From NCBI GenBank assembly GCA_902489955.1, contig CABUBY010000024.1:1-17156 (forward strand): a stretch of DNA of 17,156 bases, in the 5' to 3' direction. The stretch's first letter is position 1, and each line of letters starts with the position of its first letter. The stretch comes from an uncultured Collinsella sp. (GTDB taxonomy: Bacteria > Actinomycetota > Coriobacteriia > Coriobacteriales > Coriobacteriaceae). The notes beneath the pieces were generated by a model. The model did not search any database, had not been told where the DNA came from, and worked only from the letters and a program-made list of their open reading frames with translations. Below, piece after piece: positions 6,599-12,589 of the stretch. The position numbers and the translations under genes are program-made.

Positions 6599-6616
6599 GC
6601 TAGAGGAGGATTGCTC

Positions 6617-7243
6617 ATGAACCTCGTATTGCTCGGAGCTCCGGGTGCCGGTAAGGGCACCGTCGCACAGGAGCTCGTCGCCGAGTTTGGCGTCGCCCAT
6701 ATTTCCACGGGCGACCTGCTGCGTGCTGCCGTCAAGGGTGGCACCGAGCTTGGTATTCAGGCTAAGAAGTACATGGACGCTGGCGAGCTCGTTCCCGACC
6801 AGCTCGTGATCGACCTTGTCAAGGAGCGCCTTGCCGCCGATGACGCCCAGCAGGGCTTCATCCTCGACGGCTTCCCGCGCAACACCGCCCAGGCTGTGAC
6901 GCTCGATTCCGAGCTCTCCGCCATGGGTCGCGAGATCGATTGCGCCCTTCTGGTCGATGTGGCCCCCGAGGTCATTATCGATCGTCTGTCTTCGCGTCGC
7001 ACCTGCCGCGCCTGCGGTTACACCGGCACTGCTGCCGATGCCACCTGCCCCAAGTGCGGTGGCGAGATGTATCAGCGCGACGACGACAAGCCCGAGACCA
7101 TCAAGAACCGTCTCGACGTCTACGAGAAGTCCACGAGCCCGCTCGTCGACTACTATCGTGGCCAGGGTCTGCTCAAGTCGGTCAACGGTGACCAGGCTCG
7201 CGAGACCGTGTACGGGGATGTCAAAGAGGCTCTCGGTCTATGA
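6617..7243 (+). CDS. adk: Adenylate kinase with a short zinc-type LID
   Basis: A 208-residue protein that interconverts ATP + AMP and 2 ADP in the cytoplasm. Seen: P-loop GAPGAGKGT (7-15), AMP-binding STGDLLRA (about 30-37), FILDGFPRNTAQA (81-93, with the conserved DGFPR), and a LID with C130-x2-C133-x10-C144-x2-C147, a tetra-cysteine zinc site. After it come QRDDDKPETIKNRL (R154, D155-157) and the NRLDVYEKSTSPLVDYY end. I chose ATG 6617 rather than the in-frame TTG 6611, because GAGGAGGA at 6603-6610 directly touches that TTG but stands 6 bases from the ATG. The LID lacks the usual 'FNPPK'-like segment and is about six residues shorter between cysteine pairs than the Bacillus enzyme as I recall it. 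The stop overlaps the map start (ATGA). Confidence 0.97.
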   Translation: MNLVLLGAPGAGKGTVAQELVAEFGVAHISTGDLLRAAVKGGTELGIQAKKYMDAGELVPDQLVIDLVKERLAADDAQQGFILDGFPRNTAQAVTLDSELSAMGREIDCALLVDVAPEVIIDRLSSRRTCRACGYTGTAADATCPKCGGEMYQRDDDKPETIKNRLDVYEKSTSPLVDYYRGQGLLKSVNGDQARETVYGDVKEALGL

Positions 7244-8028
7244 TCAAGATTAAGTCTGCAACGCAAATCGAGCAGATGAAGAAGGCAGGAGCGCTATCTA
7301 AGGTGGCGCTCCGCCACGTTGGAGCCATGGTGCGCCCCGGCGTTTCGACTTTTGAGCTCGATCAGCTCGCGGAGCAGATTATCCGCATGCATGGCGGCAC
7401 CCCGGCCTTTAAGGGTTACGGCGGGTTCCCGGGGACCATTTGCGCATCGATCAACGATGCCGTGGTCCACGGTATTCCCAACCCCGACATGATCCTGCGC
7501 GATGGCGATATCATCTCCATCGATACGGGAGCCGTTGTCGACGGTTGGGTCGGCGATAACGCTTGGACGTTTTTCGTCGGCACCCCCACGCCCGAAGCCA
7601 AGGCTTTGTGCGAGGTCACGCGCGATTGCCTTAAGGCAGCCATCGAGCAGGCTGTTCCCGGTAACCATATCGGGGACGTCGGTTATGCCGTTCAGTCCCT
7701 CGCCGAGTCTCACGGTTACGGTGTGCTTCGTGATTATGTAGGCCATGGCATTGGCCGCGTGATGCACGAGGACCCCAACGTTCCTAACTATGGAAAGAAG
7801 GGGAGGGGCGTTCGCCTCCAGGCCGGCATGGTCATTGCCATCGAGCCGATGGTTACGATGGGTTCCAACCATGTGAGCACGGGCTCCGACGGTTGGATTG
7901 TTACGACCAACGATCACCTGCCCGCCGCGCACTACGAGAACACCGTCGCCATTACCAATGACGGTCCGGTGATTCTCACCACGGATGCCCAAGGTGCTTG
8001 GTGCTCCCTCCAAGGCGGAGAAATGTAA
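7240..8028 (+). CDS. map: Type I methionine aminopeptidase
   Basis: A 262-residue cytoplasmic metallopeptidase that removes the N-terminal Met from new proteins. Seen: the pita-bread fold with H77 (VVHGIPN), metal ligands D95 (SIDTGA), D106 (GDNAWTF), H169 (GHGIG), E202 (IEPM) and E233 (HYENTV), each two residues before the E. coli numbering D97, D108, H171, E204 and E235. The whole catalytic set is intact, so it should be active. The start ATG overlaps the adk stop by four bases (ATGA), and adk-map adjacency is conserved in many Gram-positive bacteria. The ribosome site is inside adk (AAAGAGG). A 104-base gap with a possible promoter follows before infA; no terminator is evident there. Confidence 0.97.
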   Translation: MIKIKSATQIEQMKKAGALSKVALRHVGAMVRPGVSTFELDQLAEQIIRMHGGTPAFKGYGGFPGTICASINDAVVHGIPNPDMILRDGDIISIDTGAVVDGWVGDNAWTFFVGTPTPEAKALCEVTRDCLKAAIEQAVPGNHIGDVGYAVQSLAESHGYGVLRDYVGHGIGRVMHEDPNVPNYGKKGRGVRLQAGMVIAIEPMVTMGSNHVSTGSDGWIVTTNDHLPAAHYENTVAITNDGPVILTTDAQGAWCSLQGGEM

Positions 8029-8064
8029 CAAGTTCCATTTAGTTGTGGAGCCATTACGAAGTTA

Positions 8065-8093
8065 TTACGATGCGTGCATACGTGTTGTAGAAT
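8065..8093 (+). promoter_or_regulatory. Possible internal promoter upstream of infA
   Basis: TTACGA (8065-8070, 3/6), a 17-base spacer, then TAGAAT (8088-8093, 5/6). It lies in the AT-richer 104-base gap between map and infA, where a second promoter for the infA-rplQ part is plausible. The -35 element is weak. Confidence 0.35.
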
Positions 8094-8132
8094 ACTCAAT
8101 CGCTGTCGTTTTCTAGAGAAAGATGATTGCTT

Positions 8133-8351
8133 GTGAAGAAGGAAGACGCAATTGAGCTCGAGGGTACGGTAAAGGAACCGTTGCCCAACGCCATGTTTAA
8201 GGTCGAGCTCGAGAACGGTCATTCGGTTCTGTGCAACATTTCTGGCAAGATCCGAATGAATTACATCCGTATTCTCCCCGGTGACAGGGTTGTCGTGGAG
8301 CTTTCCCCGTACGACCTGACCCGCGGCCGCATCACCTATCGCTACAAATAG
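8133..8351 (+). CDS. infA: Translation initiation factor IF-1
   Basis: A 72-residue single-domain S1/OB-fold protein, exactly the usual IF-1 length. IF-1 binds the ribosomal A site during initiation with IF-2 and IF-3. Seen: KKEDAIELEGTVKEPLPNAMFKVELENGH (about 2-30), ISGKIRMNYIRILPGDRVVVELSPYDLTRGRITYRYK, all family hallmarks. I chose GTG 8133, which gives MKKEDAI; the in-frame TTG at 8127 would add two residues and the family has none. The purine-rich GAGAAAG (8116-8122) stands about 10 bases upstream. The context infA-rpmJ-rpsM is the standard arrangement at the head of the alpha operon in Gram-positives and Actinobacteria. Confidence 0.96.
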   Translation: MKKEDAIELEGTVKEPLPNAMFKVELENGHSVLCNISGKIRMNYIRILPGDRVVVELSPYDLTRGRITYRYK

Positions 8352-8375
8352 CGGCACGCATACACGCACTCCATT

Positions 8376-8452
8376 TCCGACTGCAGGCTTAGCTCAACCT
8401 ACGGTCGGATTGTGTGTGAAGACCAGCCATAGTTTTAAACGCCTGCGGCTGG
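8376..8452 (+). other. Structured infA-rpmJ intergenic leader (two possible stem-loops)
   Basis: The 150-base gap (8352-8501) holds two 6-bp inverted repeats: tccgac (8376-8381) with gtcgga (8404-8409), and ccagcc (8423-8428) with ggctgg (8447-8452). Loops are 22 and 18 bases, so stability is modest. No ORF is visible. It may be the leader of the rpmJ-rpsM-rpsK-rpsD-rpoA-rplQ segment. Confidence 0.3.
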
Positions 8453-8501
8453 GCGAGTAGATAGTAGGGAAGTAGTTTGAGCGCTACCGAAAGGAAGAAC
8501 G

Positions 8502-8615
8502 ATGAAGGTACGTCCTTCGGTCAAGAAGATGTGCGATAAGTGCAAAATCATTAGGCGCCATGGCAAGGTCCTCGTCATTTGCGAGAACCCCCGTCATAAG
8601 CAGCGTCAGGGTTAA
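8502..8615 (+). CDS. rpmJ: 50S ribosomal protein L36, zinc-binding type
   Basis: A 37-residue protein, the exact usual length. L36 is the smallest large-subunit protein and is a zinc ribbon. Translation gives MKVRPSVKKMCDKCKIIRR, then a HGKVLVICENPRHKQRQG end. Zinc ligands C11-x2-C14, C27 and H32 are all present, so this is the zinc-requiring form. GGAAG at 8493-8497 precedes the ATG by 4 bases. The 14-base gap to rpsM and the order infA-rpmJ-rpsM are conserved. It is easily missed because it is so short. Confidence 0.97.
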   Translation: MKVRPSVKKMCDKCKIIRRHGKVLVICENPRHKQRQG

Positions 8616-8629
8616 GAGAGGAGACTACG

Positions 8630-9004
8630 TTGGCCCGTATTAATGGTGTCGACCTCCCGCGTGAGAAGCGCGTTGAGATCGGTCTGACCTACATTTACGG
8701 CATCGGCCGCACCACTGCGACGAAGATTTGCGTCGAGTGCAACGTTAACGTGGATACGCGCGTTAAGGACCTCACCGAGGATGAGGTTAACGCCATCCGC
8801 GATTATATCGATAAGAACCAGATCATGGTTGAGGGCGACCTCCGCCGTGAGCGCAACCAGAACGTCAAGCGCCTTATGGACATCGGCTGCAACCGCGGCC
8901 TTCGTCACCGCAAGGGCCTCCCGGTCCGCGGCCAGCGCACCCACACTAACGCTCGTACCCGCAAGGGCCCGAAGCGTCAGATCGGTGCTAAGAAGAAGAA
9001 ATAA
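8630..9004 (+). CDS. rpsM: 30S ribosomal protein S13
   Basis: A 124-residue protein, normal length. S13 sits in the head of the small subunit and bridges to L5 and to the P-site tRNA. Seen: MARINGVDLPREKRVEIGLTYIYGIG (about 1-26), with the helix-two-turn-helix segment, DLRRERNQNVKRLMDIGCNRGLRHRKGLPVRGQRTHTNARTRKGPKR (about 71-118) and a basic tail GAKKKK. The start is TTG 8630: the encoded MARINGVDLPR matches the family first residue by residue and AGAGGAG (8617-8623) stands 6 bases upstream. TTG starts are rare for highly expressed ribosomal genes, which makes this notable. Confidence 0.97.
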   Translation: MARINGVDLPREKRVEIGLTYIYGIGRTTATKICVECNVNVDTRVKDLTEDEVNAIRDYIDKNQIMVEGDLRRERNQNVKRLMDIGCNRGLRHRKGLPVRGQRTHTNARTRKGPKRQIGAKKKK

Positions 9005-9018
9005 GGAGCGCTAGATAG

Positions 9019-9423
9019 ATGGCTACTGCTAAGAAGAACGTTCGCGCTGCCCGTCTGAAGCGCGCGGACCGTAAGAACATTTCCGTGGGCCAGGCTCACA
9101 TTCGTTCTACGTTCAACAACACGATCGTTTCGATCACCGATCCCCAGGGCAACGTCATTTCCTGGAAGTCGGCTGGCCAGGTGGGCTTCAAGGGCTCCCG
9201 TAAGTCCACGCCGTTCGCTGCCCAGATGGCTGCCGAGGCTGCTGCCAAGCAGGCCATGGAGCACGGTATGAAGAAGGTTTCCGTCTTCGTCAAGGGCCCC
9301 GGCTCCGGTCGTGAGACCGCCATCCGCTCCCTCCAGGCTGCTGGCCTCGAGGTCTCGAGCATCCAGGACAAGACCCCCATTCCGCACAACGGCTGCCGCC
9401 CCAAGAAGCGTCGCCGCGTGTAA
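9019..9423 (+). CDS. rpsK: 30S ribosomal protein S11
   Basis: A 134-residue protein, usual length. S11 lines the platform near the mRNA exit and the E site. Seen: a basic N-terminus with KKNVRAARLKRADRKNI, then GQAHIRSTFNNTIVSITDPQGNVISWKSAGQVGFKGSRKSTPFAAQMAAEAAAKQAMEHGMKKVSVFVKGPGSGRETAIRSLQ segments and the invariant end IPHNGCRPKKRRRV. The ribosome site AAGGAG (9003-9008) overlaps the end of rpsM. Spacing to rpsM is 14 bases and to rpsD 19 bases, consistent with one transcript. Confidence 0.98.
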   Translation: MATAKKNVRAARLKRADRKNISVGQAHIRSTFNNTIVSITDPQGNVISWKSAGQVGFKGSRKSTPFAAQMAAEAAAKQAMEHGMKKVSVFVKGPGSGRETAIRSLQAAGLEVSSIQDKTPIPHNGCRPKKRRRV

Positions 9424-9442
9424 CTGAAAGGATCGTATCAAT

Positions 9443-10039
9443 ATGGCAATCGACAGGACTCCTGTTCTTAAGCGCTGCCGTCAGCTCGGGATCGATCCCG
9501 CTGAGCTCGGTTACAGCAGCAAGAAGGAATCTATCCGTCAGCCCAAGCGCCGTCGCAAGGAATCTGAGTACGGCATGCAGCTGCGCGAGAAGCAGAAGGT
9601 CAAGTTCATCTATGGCGTTCTGGAGAAGCAGTTCCACGGCTACTTCAACAAGGCCCGTAAGATGAACGGCGTCACCGGTGAGAACCTCATGATCATTCTT
9701 GAGTCTCGCCTCGACAACGTCGTCTTCCGTCTTGGCTTCGCCCGCACCCGCAAAGAGGCTCGTCAGTCCGTCCGTCACGGTCACTTCACCGTGAACGGCA
9801 AGCGCGTGGACATCCCGTCCTACCGCGTCAAGGCCGGCGACGTCGTCGCTGTCGGCGAGAAGTTCCGTGACCTCCTCCCCATCAAGGAGGCCCTGATTTC
9901 CTCCGAGCGCTTTGAGGTTCCTGGCTGGCTCGAGGTCGATATCGAGAAGCTGTCTGGTAACGTGCTCGCTCTGCCGACGCGTGAGCAGATCAGCGGTGAT
10001 ATCAACGAGCAGCTCATCGTCGAGCTCTACTCTAAGTAG
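9443..10039 (+). CDS. rpsD: 30S ribosomal protein S4, zinc-free type
   Basis: A 198-residue protein, usual length. S4 nucleates 16S rRNA 5'-domain assembly and in E. coli represses the alpha operon. Seen: YGMQLREKQKVKFIYGVLEKQFHGYF (about 44-69), the S4 RNA-binding domain with LESRLDNVVFRLGFARTRKEARQSVRHGHFTVNGKRVDIPSYRVKAGD (about 86-135), and the end INEQLIVELYSK. The N-terminal zinc motif of many S4 proteins (C-x8-C-x2-C type) is absent: only C12 is found in the first 40 residues, so this is the Cys-minus form. GAAAGG precedes the ATG. No obvious S4-repression pseudoknot was identified by eye. Confidence 0.97.
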   Translation: MAIDRTPVLKRCRQLGIDPAELGYSSKKESIRQPKRRRKESEYGMQLREKQKVKFIYGVLEKQFHGYFNKARKMNGVTGENLMIILESRLDNVVFRLGFARTRKEARQSVRHGHFTVNGKRVDIPSYRVKAGDVVAVGEKFRDLLPIKEALISSERFEVPGWLEVDIEKLSGNVLALPTREQISGDINEQLIVELYSK

Positions 10040-10071
10040 TCCATCCGGGCTGCTGAGGCTGGAGGTAATAC

Positions 10072-11013
10072 ATGTCAGAATTCATTAGGCCTCAGGTTCA
10101 GGTCGAAGAGATCAACGAGATGTCTGCTCGTGTCTCCGTCGAGCCGCTCGAGCGTGGCTACGGCGATACTCTGGGTAACTCCCTTCGTCGCGTTCTTCTG
10201 TCCTCGCTCGAGGGTGCCGCCGTCGAGGCTATTCAGATCGATGGTGCGCAGCACGAGTTCATGACCATCCCTAACATGGTCGAGGATGTCACCGACATCG
10301 TCCTGAATGTCAAGGGTCTTGTCTTCAGGGCTCTCGGCACGACCGACGAGGCGACCGCTACCATCTCGGTTGACGGCCCCTGCGAGGTCACCGGTGCGGA
10401 CTTCTTTATTCCGTCCGAGTTTGAGCTGGTCAACCCCGAGCAGCACATCGCTACGCTCACCGAGGGTGGCCATCTCACCATGAGCATGCGCATCGGCTAT
10501 GGCCGCGGCTATGTTTCTGGCGAGGCCAACAAGCGCGACAACGATCCCATCGGTGTGATCCACGTCGACTCGCTGTACTCGCCGGTTTCCCGTTGCGCCA
10601 AGCTCGTTGAGGCTTGCCGTGTCGGTCAGCACACCGACTACGACCGCCTTGTCCTCGAGATCGAGACCAACGGCTCCATCGCCCCGCGCGACGCCGTGGT
10701 CCAGGCTGCCAATATCATCAACCAGCATATGGCCGCCTTTATGAACCTTGCCGAGACCCCCGAGGTCGAGGAGGAGGCTTCGATCTTCGCTCCCGAGGTC
10801 ACCAACGACAACGCCGAGCTGGACAAGCAGATCGAGGATCTGGACCTTTCCGTCCGTTCCTACAACTGCCTTAAGCGCGCCAGCATTCACTCGGTCCGTC
10901 AGCTCGTTGAGTTCTCGGAGAACGATCTGCTCAACATCCGTAACTTCGGTGTTAAGTCGATCGAGGAAGTGAAGGACAAGCTTGAGTCCATGGGCCTGAG
11001 CCTGAAGGCTTAA
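10072..11013 (+). CDS. rpoA: DNA-directed RNA polymerase alpha subunit
   Basis: A 313-residue protein, normal length. The alpha dimer scaffolds assembly of beta and beta' and contacts activators and promoter UP elements. Seen: the N-terminal domain (about 1-230) with the dimerisation/assembly motif VEPLERGYGDTLGNSLRRVLLSSL (about 23-46), an acidic linker (about 230-253, EVEEEASIF), then the C-terminal domain (about 255-313) with DLDLSVRSYNCLKRASI (DNA-contacting R262 region) and the helix-hairpin-helix LNIRNFGVKSIEEVKDKL. TGGAGG (10059-10064) lies 7 bases before the ATG. It sits between rpsD and rplQ as in the classic alpha operon. Confidence 0.98.
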   Translation: MSEFIRPQVQVEEINEMSARVSVEPLERGYGDTLGNSLRRVLLSSLEGAAVEAIQIDGAQHEFMTIPNMVEDVTDIVLNVKGLVFRALGTTDEATATISVDGPCEVTGADFFIPSEFELVNPEQHIATLTEGGHLTMSMRIGYGRGYVSGEANKRDNDPIGVIHVDSLYSPVSRCAKLVEACRVGQHTDYDRLVLEIETNGSIAPRDAVVQAANIINQHMAAFMNLAETPEVEEEASIFAPEVTNDNAELDKQIEDLDLSVRSYNCLKRASIHSVRQLVEFSENDLLNIRNFGVKSIEEVKDKLESMGLSLKA

Positions 11014-11043
11014 TGCTTCGCATATTTGAGGAGAAACTAGACC

Positions 11044-11511
11044 ATGCGTCATAACGTTAAGAAGGGCCTGAAGCTCGGCACCGATGCGAGCCACACCAAG
11101 GCCATGAAGAAGAGCCTTGCTAAGGCCCTCTTCGAGAACGACCGCATCAAGACCACCGAGACCCGCGCTAAGGCGCTGCGTTCGGTCGTCGATCCGATCA
11201 TCACCTGGGCCAAGAAGGGCGACCTGCACTCTCGTCGTCTGGCTATCGCCAAGCTCGGCGATAAGCAGCTCGTTGCCGAGATCTTCGACAAGGCTGCTCA
11301 GGGCATGTGGCAGGACCGCAACGGCGGTTACACCCGCATCATGAAGCTCGGTAACCGCAAGGGCGACAACGCTCCCATCGTTATCATGGAGCTCGTCACC
11401 GAGCCTTGCACGCCTAAGGCCAAGAAGGCTGCTCCGGCCCCCAAGAAGGCCGCTGCTCCCAAGAAGGTCGAGGCTGCCGAGGAGGCTCCTGCTGAGGAGA
11501 CCGCTGAGTAG
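11044..11511 (+). CDS. rplQ: 50S ribosomal protein L17 with a charged C-terminal tail
   Basis: A 155-residue protein. L17 lies at the peptide exit region of the large subunit. Seen: the L17 core (about residues 1-121) with MRHNVKKGLKLGTDASHTKAMKKSLAKAL, the TTETRAKALRSVVDPIITWAK motif (about 38-58), and RNGGYTRIMKLGNRKGDNAPIVIMELV. After CTPKAK comes a Lys/Ala/Pro stretch, then an acidic Ala/Glu-rich end (about 122-155), making the protein about 30 residues longer than the compact forms. Such tails are known in actinobacterial L17; the role is unknown. GAGGAG (11028-11033) precedes the ATG. It closes the operon and a strong terminator follows. Confidence 0.97.
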   Translation: MRHNVKKGLKLGTDASHTKAMKKSLAKALFENDRIKTTETRAKALRSVVDPIITWAKKGDLHSRRLAIAKLGDKQLVAEIFDKAAQGMWQDRNGGYTRIMKLGNRKGDNAPIVIMELVTEPCTPKAKKAAPAPKKAAAPKKVEAAEEAPAEETAE

Positions 11512-11536
11512 ACAATCCGTCTGCATAGGCTATATT
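11509..11536 (+). promoter_or_regulatory. Candidate promoter for truA, overlapping the rplQ stop and abutting the terminator
   Basis: TAGACA (11509-11514, 5/6), a 16-base spacer, TATATT (11531-11536, 5/6). The -35 starts at the rplQ stop codon. A start site at about 11543 would lie inside the left arm of the operon terminator, so transcripts begun here would lack half of that stem. Confidence 0.45.
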
Positions 11537-11537
11537 C

Positions 11538-11568
11538 GAGGGGTACGTTCGCGTACCCCTCTTTTTTT
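11538..11568 (+). terminator. Intrinsic terminator of the ribosomal protein operon
   Basis: gaggggtacg (11538-11547) and cgtacccctc (11552-11561) form a perfect 10-bp stem around a ttcg loop, followed by seven T residues (11562-11568). It is placed 27 bases after the rplQ stop. Confidence 0.95.
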
Positions 11569-11603
11569 GTCGAAATGCCATTGCCTGTTTGTTGGGAGCG
11601 TCC

Positions 11604-12428
11604 ATGACCGCGCCGTCTGATTTCAATTCGATTCCCGAGCTCGATGCCACGCTCGTTTTCCGCGTGGCCTACGATGGCTCGTCCTACAGCGGCTTTGCCG
11701 AGCAGCCCGGTCAGACGACGGTTGCGGGCGAGCTGCGCCGCGCTATCGAGACGCTCCTGCGCCGTCCGATTGTCCTGACGTGCGCGGGGCGTACCGATGC
11801 CGGCGTACATGCCGTGGCTCAGTACATCAGCGTGCCCGTAACGGACGCTGAGCTCGCTTGTACGCGCCGTAGGTGGCTGCGGGCTATGGATGCCCTGCTA
11901 CCCAAAGATATCGCCATAAACGAGGTCTACAAGGCCCGTAAAGGCTTTTCTGCACGCTTTGATGCGCGTTCACGTACATATACGTACCGTATTGCCGATC
12001 GCGACGCGCGTCCCGTGCTCTCACGGGGTGCCGTGTGGTGGCATCGCTATCCCTTGGACGTCGAGGCCATGTCTGCGGCCTGTCCCGCGCTTTTGGGTGA
12101 GCAGGACTTTAAGAGCTTTTGCAAGGTTGCCTCGGCCGTTGGCAAGCCCACGCATCGCTGCGTGATGCGTGCCGAGTTTGGCCATGAGGTTGCGTTTGGC
12201 GAGGACATCCTGGCGTTTACCATCGAGGGCAATGCGTTTCTGCATTCGATGGTCCGCACGATCGTGGGCACGCTTGTCGAGATTGGCATGCATCGCCGTG
12301 AACCCGAGTGGATGCGCGAGGTCATCGATGCTTGCGACCGTACCGCTGCGGGCCCCACGGCTCCTGCCTGCGGCCTTACGTTTATGGGCGTGGATTACGA
12401 TCCCGCCGAGCTCGTCGTGCTCGACTAG
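11604..12428 (+). CDS. truA: tRNA pseudouridine(38-40) synthase TruA
   Basis: A 274-residue protein that converts uridines 38-40 in the tRNA anticodon arm to pseudouridine in the cytoplasm. Seen: VAYDGSSYSGFAEQPGQTTVAGELRRAI (about 21-48), CAGRTDAGVHAVAQ with catalytic D65 (60-73), RFDARSRTYTYRI (about 116-128), and the C-terminal FLHSMVRTIVGTLVEIG (about 215-231), all TruA hallmarks. I chose ATG 11604 with GGGAG (11594-11598) five bases before it; the in-frame TTGs at 11589 and 11592 would extend the protein by five and four residues without a family match. truA commonly follows rplQ in Gram-positives, here after a terminator and only 35 bases further on. The next gene is unrelated. Confidence 0.96.
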   Translation: MTAPSDFNSIPELDATLVFRVAYDGSSYSGFAEQPGQTTVAGELRRAIETLLRRPIVLTCAGRTDAGVHAVAQYISVPVTDAELACTRRRWLRAMDALLPKDIAINEVYKARKGFSARFDARSRTYTYRIADRDARPVLSRGAVWWHRYPLDVEAMSAACPALLGEQDFKSFCKVASAVGKPTHRCVMRAEFGHEVAFGEDILAFTIEGNAFLHSMVRTIVGTLVEIGMHRREPEWMREVIDACDRTAAGPTAPACGLTFMGVDYDPAELVVLD

Positions 12429-12436
12429 GGGAGGGC

Positions 12437-12455
12437 TCGACGCGTCGTGCGTCGA
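12437..12455 (+). other. Small hairpin after truA
   Basis: tcgacgc (12437-12443), loop gtcgt, gcgtcga (12449-12455): a perfect 7-bp stem 8 bases after the truA stop. No T-run follows, so it is only a weak terminator candidate. Confidence 0.35.
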
Positions 12456-12495
12456 CACCTGTCATCTGTGGGCTGCGCGTGTGCAACATCTGTTC

Positions 12496-12523
12496 TTGAC
12501 GTGCAATACAACTGGTGTCTCAT
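12496..12523 (+). promoter_or_regulatory. Possible promoter upstream of the glycosyltransferase-like gene
   Basis: TTGACG (12496-12501, 5/6), a 16-base spacer, TCTCAT (12518-12523, 4/6). It lies in the 161-base gap between truA and the gene at 12590. Transcription would start near 12530, leaving a leader of about 60 bases. Confidence 0.3.
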
Positions 12524-12589
12524 TGCTTTTATTGCCGGGGTGTACCATGAACCACGGTTTGATTTATTGCTGTCGAGAGGACGGATAAC

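Noticed and set aside
6611..6616. TTG start for adk two codons earlier
   Set aside because: It directly touches the Shine-Dalgarno sequence; the ATG at 6617 has normal spacing and the family N-terminus.
5315..6700. A 461-codon open frame on the minus strand over secY
   Set aside because: Mirror image of secY codons, giving a charged, Asp/His-rich protein with no family features.
10075..11526. A 483-codon open frame on the minus strand over rpoA and rplQ
   Set aside because: Antisense artefact of biased codons; no ribosome site, no motifs.
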